A stretch of DNA of 64,000 bases. It comes from Palsa-504 sp963819785 (GTDB lineage: Bacteria > Actinomycetota > Actinomycetes > Streptosporangiales > Streptosporangiaceae). The notes under the pieces were generated by a model. That model had not been told where the DNA came from and did no database searches. It was given only the letters and a program-made list of their open reading frames with translations. Every line of letters begins with the position of its first letter. Position 1 is the stretch's first letter. Where the stretch lies: assembly GCA_963819785.1 (NCBI GenBank), contig CAWFXW010000027.1:1-64000 (forward strand). The letters are read 5' to 3'. Shown in pieces: positions 42,819 through 51,328 of the stretch. A program made the position numbers and the translations under genes.

Positions 42819-43030
42819 TCCCTCTCTGACTTCCAACTATAGGGAGCCGCTCCGTACTGCGAGCGGCCCCACTACGTCAATCCCAGCTCCATTATCGCGC
42901 TAGGTGAGATAGGGAACCGCCAGCCGAGTGGAAGTACCCGTCCGACATCTTGGCGTCGGTGGCGTACTATTCCCCTTCCGGTTCCTGCAATACCGGTAGT
43001 GTCACAGGAATCCGGACCGGGCGGGCCAGT
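42819..43030. other. Decayed 3' end of the caspase/WD40 gene and spacer
   Basis: On the minus strand, 42967-43045 reads TELARPVRIPVTLPVLQEPE to a stop, out of frame with the WD40 gene that ends at 43031. This looks like that gene's natural C-terminus. The rest of the stretch shows nothing. Confidence 0.45.
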
Positions 43031-44459
43031 TCAGTCCCATAGCCGCGCCGTCTTGTCGTGGCTGGCGGTGGCGAGAAGCCGCCCGTCCGGGCTGAACGCA
43101 ACACCCCGGACCCACTCGGTGTGGCCGGTGAGGGTGTGCAGGCAGTCCCCGGTGGCGGGGTCCCACAGCCGCGCCGTCTTGTCGTGGCTGGCGGTGGCGA
43201 GAAGCCGCCCGCCGGGGCTGAACGCCACACCCCAGACCCCGCCGGTGTGGCCGGTGAGGATGCGCAGGGGATTGCCGGTGGCCGGGTCCCCCAGCCGCGC
43301 GGTCTCGTCGCCGTCGGCGGTGGCGAGAAGCCGCCCGTCCGGGCTGAACGCTACATCCCAGACCCCGCCAGCGTGGCCGGTGAGGGTGCGGACCAGGTGT
43401 GATAGCTGGACCGGGATTGGGACCGGAGTCGGCGGGGGCGGCGGCGTGGGTGCGGTGTCGAGAAGGGTGCTGGCGGCGCGGGCGACGCGGGGGATGTCGG
43501 TGTCGGCGACCTCCTGCAGACGCCGACGCGCGGTCGCCGCGCGAGCGGGGTCGCCGCCGGTGAGCCATTCGCCGAGTTCGGTCACGGCGCCGATGCGAAT
43601 GCCCGGGTACGGGCTATCCAGCCCGGCTTGCAGCGATTCGGGCAGGGACGCGGAAATGATGGCAGGTCCGGCCCGGCTTCGGGCGAGCAGGATCTGTCCT
43701 TCGGTCCCGTACAGCCAGCGTTGCGGGGTCTGCGCGGCGCCTACTGCCTGAACCTGGTCGAAGATATAGGCGTAGGCGTCATCGACCGAGACATGCCCGT
43801 CGTGGTCGCTGTCGGCCTCGCCGGTACGCAGGCCCTGGACCAGGGCGGCGGTGAACACCGACCCAGCCGGGGTCATGGACGTGTCGGTGGGATCACCTTC
43901 GAAGGAGTACTCGGTGGCGGTGGAGGCGGTCAGCACCACCCGCCCGCGGCCCTGGCCGAGGAAGCGGGCCTGCAGGCCGAGGTCGGCCTCGCCCTTGGCG
44001 CCGTGGGCGAACGCGCCGCTGAAGCAGGAGTCCAGGATCAGGACCTGGCGGCGGGCCCGGCAGTGCTCCAGCAGATCTAGCACCCAGGCCGCCTCGACCC
44101 CGGTTGCCCCGAGCCGGTCCTTGCGGGTGTCGGTGGCGGCGAAGTACAGCCGACGGCGGGCATCCAGCAGCCCGTGGCAGGACAGGTAGACCAGCAGCAG
44201 GTCTCCGGTGCCCCCGGCCGTACAGGAAATCCTCGATGGCCAGCTTTATCCGCTGGGCCGGCTGGTCGATCACGTTGGTAACGGCGAAGCCGCCAATGCC
44301 TGGGTCGGCGAGAACCTGGGCCAGGTCAGCGGCATCCTGGGCCGGGGCCCGCAGCCGCCGCAGCCCGGAGTCGGTATACGTGCCGGTCGCCACCACAAGG
44401 GCCAGTCGGGCCCCGGGCGGCGGGTCAGCCGCCAGGGGCATGACGGGCCAGCCAGGCAT
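43031..44459 (-). pseudogene. Caspase-like peptidase fused to WD40 repeats, frameshifted
   Basis: Frame 1 (ATG 44459 or 44441) gives LALVVATGTYTDSGLRRL to IEDFLYG. The remainder, from YLSCHGLLD through LILDSCFSGAFAHG and three WD40 repeats, is in another frame. A five-G run near 44213 that should be four G explains it. The catalytic His codon is 44174-44176 and the Cys codon 44024-44026, both kept. A linker of about 60 residues rich in Pro leads to the WD repeats (LTGHTGGVWGVAFSPGG, KTARLWD). Only three repeats are read before the stop. EACC1 lies directly upstream, overlapping by up to 35 bp. This is a peptidase C14 effector of a conflict-type system, probably off in this sequence. Confidence 0.82.
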
Positions 44460-44802
44460 CGATGATCTGTTCCTGCTGCTTGGACGTCGCGGCGGTCACC
44501 TTCAGCGTGTCTGTTCCTATACTGACCTCTACTGTCCGGCCCGCCCGCGAGGCCCACCCGCGCACGGCGGCCACCACAGCGCGCAGGCCGTCGGGGGTCC
44601 CGAACTGGACCAGCAGCCAGCTGGCCAGCGTCCCGTCGATTCCCTTGGTCCCCTGCGGAGCCGCCTCGACGGAGAGAGGGGCGACCGAGGCGGCGTCTAC
44701 ATCGAGCAGCTCGGTGTGCAGCTGCCGCACCAGGTCCGCCAGTTCCTCCGCGTCGCTGTCGGCCATAGGCAGAACCTGTACGATCAGCCCGTCTATGCCC
44801 AT
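44425..44802 (-). CDS. Effector-associated constant component EACC1-like
   Basis: 125 aa from the ATG at 44802, which has a GGAGGG ribosome site. Matches the EACC1 family: DSDAEELADLVRQLHTELLD, then WLLVQFGTPDGLRAVVAAVR and VEVSIGTDTLKVTAATSKQQ. EACC1 proteins are described beside caspases, trypsin-like peptidases and similar effectors in NTP-dependent conflict systems of multicellular bacteria. The gene overlaps the caspase/WD40 gene, so the pair is one operon. Its biochemical role is not known. Confidence 0.8.
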   Translation of the reverse strand: MGIDGLIVQVLPMADSDAEELADLVRQLHTELLDVDAASVAPLSVEAAPQGTKGIDGTLASWLLVQFGTPDGLRAVVAAVRGWASRAGRTVEVSIGTDTLKVTAATSKQQEQIIDAWLARHAPGG

Positions 44803-45155
44803 CGCGACCCTCCCCGATCCGCCGGTACGAATCCGACCATAGGTGACCCGGACCGGGCAGTGGAACCCGTATCCCTGAATCGAGACCTGGCCCAGGCCAG
44901 GACCGTGGCTAGCGCTGAAGAGGAATGTCAGTGGTCTCGCCCGAGAGCTGGTACGTGGGCCGTTGACCATGCTCACACGGTCAGGCCCGTGCCTGATGCT
45001 GATCGATGGGCCGCCGTACTTGCTAGAGCGGTCTTGGATAAATCCCCCAACCATTCGGTCAGCTCGCCGTGTCGGCTCCTGGTCGAAGCCACCTACGCGC
45101 TCTGAAGTATCGTCATGACCGGCACGAGCGGGCAGGCCGCGCCTCGTGCCGAGGG
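44803..45155. other. Region upstream of EACC1, holds repeat C
   Basis: About 350 bp without a gene. It must contain the EACC1 promoter (minus strand) and includes copy C of the 80-bp repeat. Confidence 0.5.
45025..45105 (+). repeat. Dispersed 80-bp repeat, copy C
   Basis: Starts AGAGCGGTCTTGGATAAATC and ends GCGCTCTGA. Reads AVLDKSPNHSVSSPCRLLVE then ATYAL and a stop. Same orientation as copies A and B, about 3.3 kb away. Confidence 0.65.
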
Positions 45156-45476
45156 TCAGTCGCGCTTGGCTTCGGCCAGCACTCGCCGGGCTATGGCCTC
45201 GACCCGCTCTTCGGTGAGCACCGGCGCGTCGGGCTCGCGCATCGCCTTCCGCAGCAGGCGCCGCACCAGCGCGGAGGTGGGGATCTGCGCGGCGGCGGCA
45301 CGCTGCTTGAGCTGGGTGTCGAGTTTCCTGTCGATCCGCAGGTTCAGCGGGATCTCCAGCGCCGCAGCCGTCTCAGCGGCCTCGCCCTCGGCCGCTTCGG
45401 CTTCTTCGTCTGCGTACTCAGCACGGATGGCCCGGACTTCGGTATCCACCCGCGTCTCGCGGTCATGCTCAGTCAT
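45156..45476 (-). CDS. Ribbon-helix-helix antitoxin-like protein
   Basis: 106 aa. An acidic N-terminal half (EEAEAAEGEAAETAAALEIP) precedes LNLRIDRKLDTQLKQRAAAA then QIPTSALVRRLLRKAM, which is an RHH/CopG or Arc-type DNA-binding segment. It overlaps the end of the toxin-like gene by 8 bp, as in BrnT-BrnA where the toxin comes first. Likely neutralises and autoregulates. Confidence 0.7.
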   Translation of the reverse strand: MTEHDRETRVDTEVRAIRAEYADEEAEAAEGEAAETAAALEIPLNLRIDRKLDTQLKQRAAAAQIPTSALVRRLLRKAMREPDAPVLTEERVEAIARRVLAEAKRD

Positions 45477-45774
45477 TGCCTCTCCTGGCTTTCATACGCG
45501 CGGAGGTCCGCACCGCTGGTTTTCCAGGCGGTGACCCCGGCATGGTCGGACGGGTGGCGATCACTGTGATAACGAATCCCGCGCTCGGCGAATAGCCGGT
45601 AATCCGAATCGCGCCGCGGCGGCTCCTCGGATCGGGGTCGCGCACGATACGGCGGGGATCGCTTGCGGATTCAAGCGTCCACGCCGGTTCGATGCCCGAC
45701 GCTCCGGGGTAGCGCTCCCCGCGACGCCGGATGTAATCGGCGTCCTCGTCACGCCACCACAGATCGTCCACCAC
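45469..45774 (-). CDS. Putative toxin of a BrnT/RelE-like TA pair
   Basis: 101 aa, GTG start. WWRDEDADYIRRRGERYPGA is followed by DPRRIVRDPDPRSRRGAIRI and a hydrophobic strand GYSPSAGFVITVIAT, then a basic tail. Size, charge and strand pattern suit a small RNase toxin, and the overlapping RHH gene supports it. I do not recognise the exact family. Confidence 0.55.
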   Translation of the reverse strand: MVDDLWWRDEDADYIRRRGERYPGASGIEPAWTLESASDPRRIVRDPDPRSRRGAIRITGYSPSAGFVITVIATRPTMPGSPPGKPAVRTSARMKARRGND

Positions 45775-45777
45775 GTA

Positions 45778-45966
45778 TTACATTGTATCGCAACGCATGC
45801 ACCGGGGGCGCCGCCGGATCCGGGCCAGCCACCGCGCATTAGCCGGACATGAGGTACACACTGGCCGTACAGCGACCCTCCCGCGCGTGCGGGCGCTGCA
45901 CCTTCGGTTCCGGCTCGGCACCCTTCCTGCCTGGGATGATGCCTCTGTCGGCCACCAGAAACCCAC
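45778..45966 (-). CDS. Possible small zinc-ribbon protein
   Basis: 62 codons, ending three bases before the toxin-like gene. The C-terminal part VCTSCPANARWLARIRRRPR followed by CMRCDTM has two CxxC pairs 15 residues apart, as in a zinc ribbon. The N-terminal half looks non-coding. The rest of 45967-46163 shows nothing recognisable. Confidence 0.3.
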   Translation of the reverse strand: MGFWWPTEASSQAGRVPSRNRRCSARTRGRVAVRPVCTSCPANARWLARIRRRPRCMRCDTM

Positions 45967-46163
45967 GTGGACGCGGCACCCTGACGGGAAGAGCCGTTAG
46001 GTTGCCACAACTATCGGTTGGACGAGCTCTCAGCGCGTGACGTTAGAAACTGGCGTGATACTTGAGGTCCCGGGCTCATTCAGCAGTGCGTTCGACGGCA
46101 GGTCTTCCTCGTCCTCGGGCGGTCCGCGGCAGTACGGCGCCAAAGACCAATCCGCCTCAAGCT

Positions 46164-47264
46164 TTACGCATCGTGGAATTCAGGGAAGCTGACCTCGACG
46201 GTTAGGCCGCCTTCGGGGCGGGCGGTGGCGGTGAGGGTGGCCTTATGCGCGGTGGCGATGGCGCGGACGATGGCCAGGCCCAGGCCGTAGCCGTAGCCCT
46301 GGCCTTGGCGTTGGCCTTGGTGGATCCGCTCGCGGCCCAGTTGCTGGAACGGCTCGAAGAGGCGGTCCACCTCATCGGGCGGGATCACCGGCCCGGTGTT
46401 CGCGATCCAGATGCTGGCCCGGCCATCCTCCAGGGTGGTCCGGACCTGGGCACGGCCGCCCGGGACGTTGTGCCGCAGGGCGTTGTCGACCAGGTTGGCG
46501 ACCAGGCTCCCGACCAGGTTCGGGTCGCCGGTGGCCCGCGCGGCGGACAGCTCCGTCTCGACCTGGACGCCTTGCTCGGCGGCTTGGTGACGGCGGCCGC
46601 CGACGGCCCTTCCGGTCAGGTCGGCCAGGTCAAAATGTTCCCACTGCTCGACGCCCCGCTCGCTGCTGGCCAGCGTGAGCAGGGCCTCGATGAGACGTTC
46701 CTGCTGATCGCCCAGGACCAGGACCTGCTGGCAGGTGTGGCGGAGGGTCTGGGTCGTGGCCCCGGGATCGGCGAGCGCCACCTGGAGCAGGGTCCGTTCG
46801 GCGGCGAGCGGGGTGCGCAGCTCGTGGGAGGCGTTGGCCACGAAGTGCCGCTGCGACTCAAACGACGCCTCGAGCCGCTCGAACAGGCTGTCCAGGGTCT
46901 CGCCCAGGTCCTTGAACTCGTCGTTGCGGCCGGTCATGGCCAGTCTCTGGTTCAGGTTGCTGGCGGAGATGCGCCGCGCGGTCGCGCTGATCGTGCGCAG
47001 CGGGCGCAAGAACCGGCCGGCGATCAGCCAGCCGGCCGCGAGCGACAGCAGGACCAGGCCCGCGAGGATGGCCACCGAGCGGATGACCTGCGCATTGGTA
47101 CTGGCCTGGATCCCGGCGATGACACGACCGTCCGCGCCCTGCGGTATCGACTGGTGGATCGTGAGGATCGGGACCAGGAGCAGCGCCGCGCCGAAGGTGA
47201 GAAACCCCGCGTAGAGCAGGGCGAGTTGCATCCGCAGCGTGATCCGGGGCAGGCGCTGGAACAT
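46164..47264 (-). CDS. OmpR-type sensor histidine kinase
   Basis: 366 aa. TM1 near residues 12-34, a short periplasmic loop, TM2 near 60-82, HAMP (RPLRTISATARRISASNLNQ), HisKA with HFVANASHELRTPLAAERTL (phospho-His) and HATPase with NLVDNALRHN, a weak G1 box (IANTGP) and GYGLGLAIVRAIA. It follows the response regulator with a TGATG overlap. A GQRQGQGYGYGLGL stretch shows a small local repeat before the G2 box. Divergent from the intact ABC-2 exporter at 48049. Confidence 0.92.
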   Translation of the reverse strand: MFQRLPRITLRMQLALLYAGFLTFGAALLLVPILTIHQSIPQGADGRVIAGIQASTNAQVIRSVAILAGLVLLSLAAGWLIAGRFLRPLRTISATARRISASNLNQRLAMTGRNDEFKDLGETLDSLFERLEASFESQRHFVANASHELRTPLAAERTLLQVALADPGATTQTLRHTCQQVLVLGDQQERLIEALLTLASSERGVEQWEHFDLADLTGRAVGGRRHQAAEQGVQVETELSAARATGDPNLVGSLVANLVDNALRHNVPGGRAQVRTTLEDGRASIWIANTGPVIPPDEVDRLFEPFQQLGRERIHQGQRQGQGYGYGLGLAIVRAIATAHKATLTATARPEGGLTVEVSFPEFHDA

Positions 47265-47935
47265 CACGCGTCTCCGATCCGGTAGCCGCCCTCGCGGACC
47301 GTGTGGATGAGCGGCGGCTCGCCCAGCTTGGCCCGGAGCCGGCGGATGGTGGTCTTCACCGTGGTGGTGAACGGGTCGGCGGCCTCGTCCCAGACCCGTT
47401 CGAGTAGCTCTTCGGCGGAGACCAGCCGGCCGTTCGAGGCCAGCAGGCACTCCAGGACGGCGAATTCCTTGGGACTGAGGTCGAGCCGGCGTCCGGCGCG
47501 GAACGCGACCCGGCGGCTCGGATCCAGGCTCACGCCGGCGGTTTCGAGGACCGGCGGCAGCGGCGCGGCGGAGCGCCGGCCCAGCGCGCGGACGCGCGCC
47601 ACGAGTTCGGCGAAGTCGAACGGCTTGGGCAGGTAGTCGTCGGCGCCCAGGCCGAGGCCGTCAACCCGGTCCCGGACCGTGCTGGCCGCGGTGAGCATCA
47701 GGACCCGGCTACCGGACGGGCAGGCCGCCAGCCTGCGGCATACCTCGTCCCCGTGGGTCCCGGGCAGGTCCCGGTCCAGCACCACGACGTCATAGCGGGT
47801 AACGGCCAGGTGCTCGAGCGCGTCATCGCCGTCCAGGACAACGTCGACCGCCATGCCCTCGCGGCGCAGCCCGGTCCCGATCGCGGCGGCCAGGACCTCG
47901 AAATCTTCGACGACCAGCACCCTCATGGATCTCAT
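47264..47935 (-). CDS. OmpR-family response regulator
   Basis: 223 aa, intact. Receiver: VLVVEDFEVLAAAI, phospho-Asp in VVVLDRDLPGTHG, Lys in YLPKPFDFAEL. C-terminal winged helix: LSPKEFAVLECLLASNGRLV, TTTVKTTIRRLRAKLGEP and the final hairpin HTVREGGYRIG. It probably controls the divergent exporter; GTGTCA repeats in the intergenic region are candidate sites. Confidence 0.93.
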   Translation of the reverse strand: MRSMRVLVVEDFEVLAAAIGTGLRREGMAVDVVLDGDDALEHLAVTRYDVVVLDRDLPGTHGDEVCRRLAACPSGSRVLMLTAASTVRDRVDGLGLGADDYLPKPFDFAELVARVRALGRRSAAPLPPVLETAGVSLDPSRRVAFRAGRRLDLSPKEFAVLECLLASNGRLVSAEELLERVWDEAADPFTTTVKTTIRRLRAKLGEPPLIHTVREGGYRIGDA

Positions 47936-47949
47936 GGTGCCAGGTCGCA

Positions 47950-47990
47950 GGTGTCAGTCCAGTGTCATCCGCTGGCACCGTGCTGACACC
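47950..47990. promoter_or_regulatory. GTGTCA repeats, candidate regulator site
   Basis: GTGTCA at 47951-47956 and 47962-47967 are spaced 11 bp, the phasing used by OmpR-type dimers. GGTGTCAG at 47950-47957 also has its exact complement at 47983-47990. The block lies between the regulator gene and the ABC operon. Confidence 0.5.
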
Positions 47991-48048
47991 GCCGGGGGCG
48001 TAGAACCGCCTTAGTTTCCGCAGTTTCCGCGTTAAGAGGGACGGTCAG

Positions 48049-48981
48049 ATGAGTGACGCGACGGTTGTGGTGAGCGGGCTGCGGAAGCGGTTCGGGTCGA
48101 CGGTGGCGCTGGACCAGATGTCGTTCACGGTGTCGCCGGGTCAGGTGACAGGGTTCGTGGGGCCGAACGGGGCCGGGAAGTCGACCACGATGCGGGTCAT
48201 CATGGGGCTAGACGCGCCCGATGCGGGGTCGGCGCTGATCGGGGGCCATTCGTACCGTTCGCTGCGGCGGCCGCTGTGCGCTGTGGGTTCTCTGCTCGAC
48301 GCGGCTGCGCTGCAGCCGTCACGGACCGGGCGGAACCATCTGCTGTGGCTGGCCCGGTCGCAGGGCCTGCCGCCACGGCGGGTGGACGAGGTCGCGGCCG
48401 TGGTGGGTCTGGAGTCGGCGGCGCGGCGGCGGGCGGGCGGCTATTCGCTGGGGATGCGGCAGCGGCTGGGGATCGCGGCGGCGCTGCTCGGGGATCCGCC
48501 GGTGCTGATTTTGGACGAGCCGTTCAACGGGATGGACCCGGAGGGGATCGTGTGGATGCGCGGGTTCCTGCGGTCGCTGGCGGCCGAGGGCCGTTCGGTG
48601 CTGGTGTCCAGTCACCTGATGGGCGAGCTGGAGGGAACGGCCGACCATCTGGTGGTGGTCGGGCGGGGGCGGGTAATCGCGGACACCACGGTGAGCGAGC
48701 TGATCGCGGCCGCGTCGGGGGACCGGGTGCTGGTACGGACGACGGCCGTGCCGTCGGCGGTCACGGCGCTGCAGGCGGCGGGCGGTGCCACTTCTTCGAG
48801 CGTGTCCGGGGGCGGCGGGGTGATGGTATCGGGGCTGGCCGCAGAGCGGGTGGTGGCCGTGCTGGGCTCGAGCGGGGTGCCGTTCTCTGAGGTGTCCGCG
48901 CACCGGGTGTCGCTGGAGGAGGCGTACCTGGAACTGACCCGCGACGCCGTCGAGTACCGAGCCCCGGCGGCCTCGCGATGA
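48049..48981 (+). CDS. ABC-2 exporter ATP-binding protein (copy 2)
   Basis: 310 aa, ATG after GAGGGACGG. Walker A GPNGAGKSTTM, signature YSLGMRQRLGIAAAL, Walker B PVLILDEPFNGMDPEG. Very similar to 14739-15656. First gene of a three-gene operon with 4-bp overlaps, next to an OmpR-type two-component system. Confidence 0.93.
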   Translation: MSDATVVVSGLRKRFGSTVALDQMSFTVSPGQVTGFVGPNGAGKSTTMRVIMGLDAPDAGSALIGGHSYRSLRRPLCAVGSLLDAAALQPSRTGRNHLLWLARSQGLPPRRVDEVAAVVGLESAARRRAGGYSLGMRQRLGIAAALLGDPPVLILDEPFNGMDPEGIVWMRGFLRSLAAEGRSVLVSSHLMGELEGTADHLVVVGRGRVIADTTVSELIAAASGDRVLVRTTAVPSAVTALQAAGGATSSSVSGGGGVMVSGLAAERVVAVLGSSGVPFSEVSAHRVSLEEAYLELTRDAVEYRAPAASR

Positions 48982-50516
48982 CCCCCACGATGGCGCCGCA
49001 CCGGTCAACCGCGCCGGCCGGGAACGACGGATTCTGGCAGCTACTGCGGGCGGAGTGGACCAAGTTCCGGACCGTCCGCGGCTGGGTCGTCGGGCTGATC
49101 CTCGCAGGGCTGCTGACCACCGGGGTCGCGCTGCTCAGCCACGGCGAGTGCGGCTCGCAGGACGGCCCGTCCGCGCCGGTCGTGACGGGCGGGCCGGCCT
49201 GCACCAGCCCGCTGGGACCCGGCGGCGAGGCGGTGAGCGACAGCTTCTACTTCGTGCACCAGCCGTTGGGCTCTCATGCGAGCGTCACCGTCCGGGTCAC
49301 GTCGCTGACCGGGTCGACCCTGCAACCGTGGTCCAAGGCCGGGATCATCATCAAGGCTTCTGCTACGCCGGGATCGGCCTACGCGGCGATGATGGTCACC
49401 GGAAGCCACGGGGTGCGGATGCAATGGGACTTCACCGGTGACGCGGCCGGCCTGGCCGGGCCGGTTTCCGCGGCCTCGCCACGCTGGCTGCGGCTGACAC
49501 GGGCCGGGGACACCGTCATCGGTTACGACTCGGCGGACGGCACGCACTGGTCGCTGGTGGGGACGGTGAGGCTGCCCGGGCTGCCTTCGGTCACTTTGGG
49601 CGGGCTGTTCGCCGCCGCACCGGACTACTCGGCGCCCACCAGCCAGTCTCTGGGTTCCGGGAGCGGGAGCGGCAGTCCGACTCAGGCCACCGCTGCCTTC
49701 GATCACATCGGCCTGGCGGGCGAGTCGGGCGCCGGGGCGTGGACGGGTACCGCCGTGGGCGGTGGCTCGGGCGGTCCCGGGCCGGTGCTGGGTTATCACC
49801 GGTCCGGCGGCGGGCTGGTGGTCAGGGGGTCGGGTGATATCGCTCCGGTGGCGCCTTCGAGAGCGAACTCGGTGGCCCAGAACCAGATCGGAACGTTCGC
49901 CGGGCTAATCGCGATGATTGTCGTGGCGACCATGTTCATCACGGCCGAGTACCGCCGCGGGCTGATCCGGGTAACGCTGACCGCGAGCCCGAAGCGGTAC
50001 CGGATCCTGGCCGCGAAGGCCGTCGTGATCGGGGTGGCCGCCTTCGTGGTCGGCCTGCCCGCGGCGGTTCTGGCGCTTCTGATCGGCGAGCCGATGGCCC
50101 GCTCGCGCGGCATCTTCATCGACCCGGTGAGCACGCTCACCGAGGTGCGCGTGCTGGCTGGCACCGCGTTGCTGCTGGCCGTCGCCGCCGTGCTGGCCAT
50201 GGCGCTGGGTGCCGTCCTGCGGCGCGGCGCGGCCACGGTCACCGTCGTGGTCGCGGTCATCGTCCTGCCGTATTTCTTCGCCAGCCCGCTGGCCGTGCTG
50301 CCGGCCGGTGCGGCGGACTGGCTGCTGCGGCTCACGCCGGCCGCGGGGTTCGCGATCCAGCAGCCCTATCCGGCTTACCCGCAGGTCACCGCCAGTTACA
50401 CGCCGCAGCAAGGCTACTATCCGCTGGCTCCGTGGGCAGGTTTCGCGGTGCTGTGCGCGTGGACGGCGCTGGCGCTGGGGCTGGCCATGTACCTGCTGCG
50501 GCGGAGGGACGCATGA
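48978..50516 (+). CDS. ABC-2 permease with beta-sandwich loop (copy 2)
   Basis: 512 aa, intact. TM1 near residues 32-52. The extracytoplasmic domain follows: SFYFVHQPLGSHASVTVRVT, WSKAGIIIKAS, VRMQWDFTGDAAGLAGPVS, RWLRLTRAGDTVIGYDSADG and TLGGLFAAAP. This DUF1349/concanavalin-like pattern suggests ligand sensing or binding by the exporter. Five TMs fill residues 300-508 with EYRRGLIRVTLTASPKRYRI typical of ABC-2 proteins. Ends RRRDA with ATGA overlap to the next permease. Confidence 0.87.
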   Translation: MTPTMAPHRSTAPAGNDGFWQLLRAEWTKFRTVRGWVVGLILAGLLTTGVALLSHGECGSQDGPSAPVVTGGPACTSPLGPGGEAVSDSFYFVHQPLGSHASVTVRVTSLTGSTLQPWSKAGIIIKASATPGSAYAAMMVTGSHGVRMQWDFTGDAAGLAGPVSAASPRWLRLTRAGDTVIGYDSADGTHWSLVGTVRLPGLPSVTLGGLFAAAPDYSAPTSQSLGSGSGSGSPTQATAAFDHIGLAGESGAGAWTGTAVGGGSGGPGPVLGYHRSGGGLVVRGSGDIAPVAPSRANSVAQNQIGTFAGLIAMIVVATMFITAEYRRGLIRVTLTASPKRYRILAAKAVVIGVAAFVVGLPAAVLALLIGEPMARSRGIFIDPVSTLTEVRVLAGTALLLAVAAVLAMALGAVLRRGAATVTVVVAVIVLPYFFASPLAVLPAGAADWLLRLTPAAGFAIQQPYPAYPQVTASYTPQQGYYPLAPWAGFAVLCAWTALALGLAMYLLRRRDA

Positions 50517-51319
50517 GCGCGCTCCGTTGTTCGCTGCGTGATTCGCTGCGTAATTCGCTTCGGGCGGAGTGGGTCAAGGCGCGCACGCTGGCCAGCACCG
50601 GGTGGCTGCTGCTGGCGGCGGTCGTGCTGACCGTGGCGGTGGGCGCCGCGGTGTCCTCGGCGGTCAGCTGCCCGGCCGGCAACTGCGCCGAGGACCCGGC
50701 CAAGATCAGCCTGACCGGGATCTACCTCGGCCAGGCGGTGGTGGCGGTGCTGGCCGTGCTCATGATCAGCAGCGAGTACAGCAGCGGGATGATCCGGGTC
50801 ACGCTGGCGGCGATGCCGCGCCGGACCGCGGTCCTGGCGGCGAAGGCGGTCGTCATGACCGGTCTGGTACTGGCCGACGGGGCGGTCTCGGTACTGGCTT
50901 CGGTGCTGGCCGGGCGGTCGCTGCTGGCGGGGCACGGCATCGACTCGGCGCACGGTTACCCGTCGCTGTCCCTGGCCGACGGGCCGGTGCTGCGCGCGGC
51001 GTTCGGCTCAGTGCTCTACCTGGCCCTGGTGGCGCTGCTGAGCCTGGGCATCGCGTGTGCCGTCCGGGACTCCGCCGCCGCGATCGGGATCGTGCTCGGG
51101 CTGCTGTACCTGTTCCCGATCATGGGTGCGCTCCTGGGCGGTTCGCTGGGGCGCCATCTCCAGCAGATCGGGCCGATGACGGCCGGGCTGGCCATCCAGG
51201 CGACCGCCGGCCTGCGTGGCCTGCCGATCGGTCCGTGGGCCGGGCTGGGCGTCCTGGCCGCCTGGGCCGCGGCGGCCATGCTGGCCGGGGCGCTCGTGCT
51301 GGCGCTGCGCGACGCGTAA
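50513..51319 (+). CDS. ABC-2 second permease (copy 2)
   Basis: 268 aa, intact, with six TMs. N-terminal LRAEWVKARTLASTGWLLLA, then EYSSGMIRVTLAAMPRRTAV as in the partner, and a final ALVLALRDA. Provides the second half of the membrane channel. It is the reference that reveals the frameshifts in the copy at 17250-18052. The downstream gene is convergent, 9 bp away. Confidence 0.9.
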   Translation: MSALRCSLRDSLRNSLRAEWVKARTLASTGWLLLAAVVLTVAVGAAVSSAVSCPAGNCAEDPAKISLTGIYLGQAVVAVLAVLMISSEYSSGMIRVTLAAMPRRTAVLAAKAVVMTGLVLADGAVSVLASVLAGRSLLAGHGIDSAHGYPSLSLADGPVLRAAFGSVLYLALVALLSLGIACAVRDSAAAIGIVLGLLYLFPIMGALLGGSLGRHLQQIGPMTAGLAIQATAGLRGLPIGPWAGLGVLAAWAAAAMLAGALVLALRDA

Positions 51320-51328
51320 TGCGTCACG

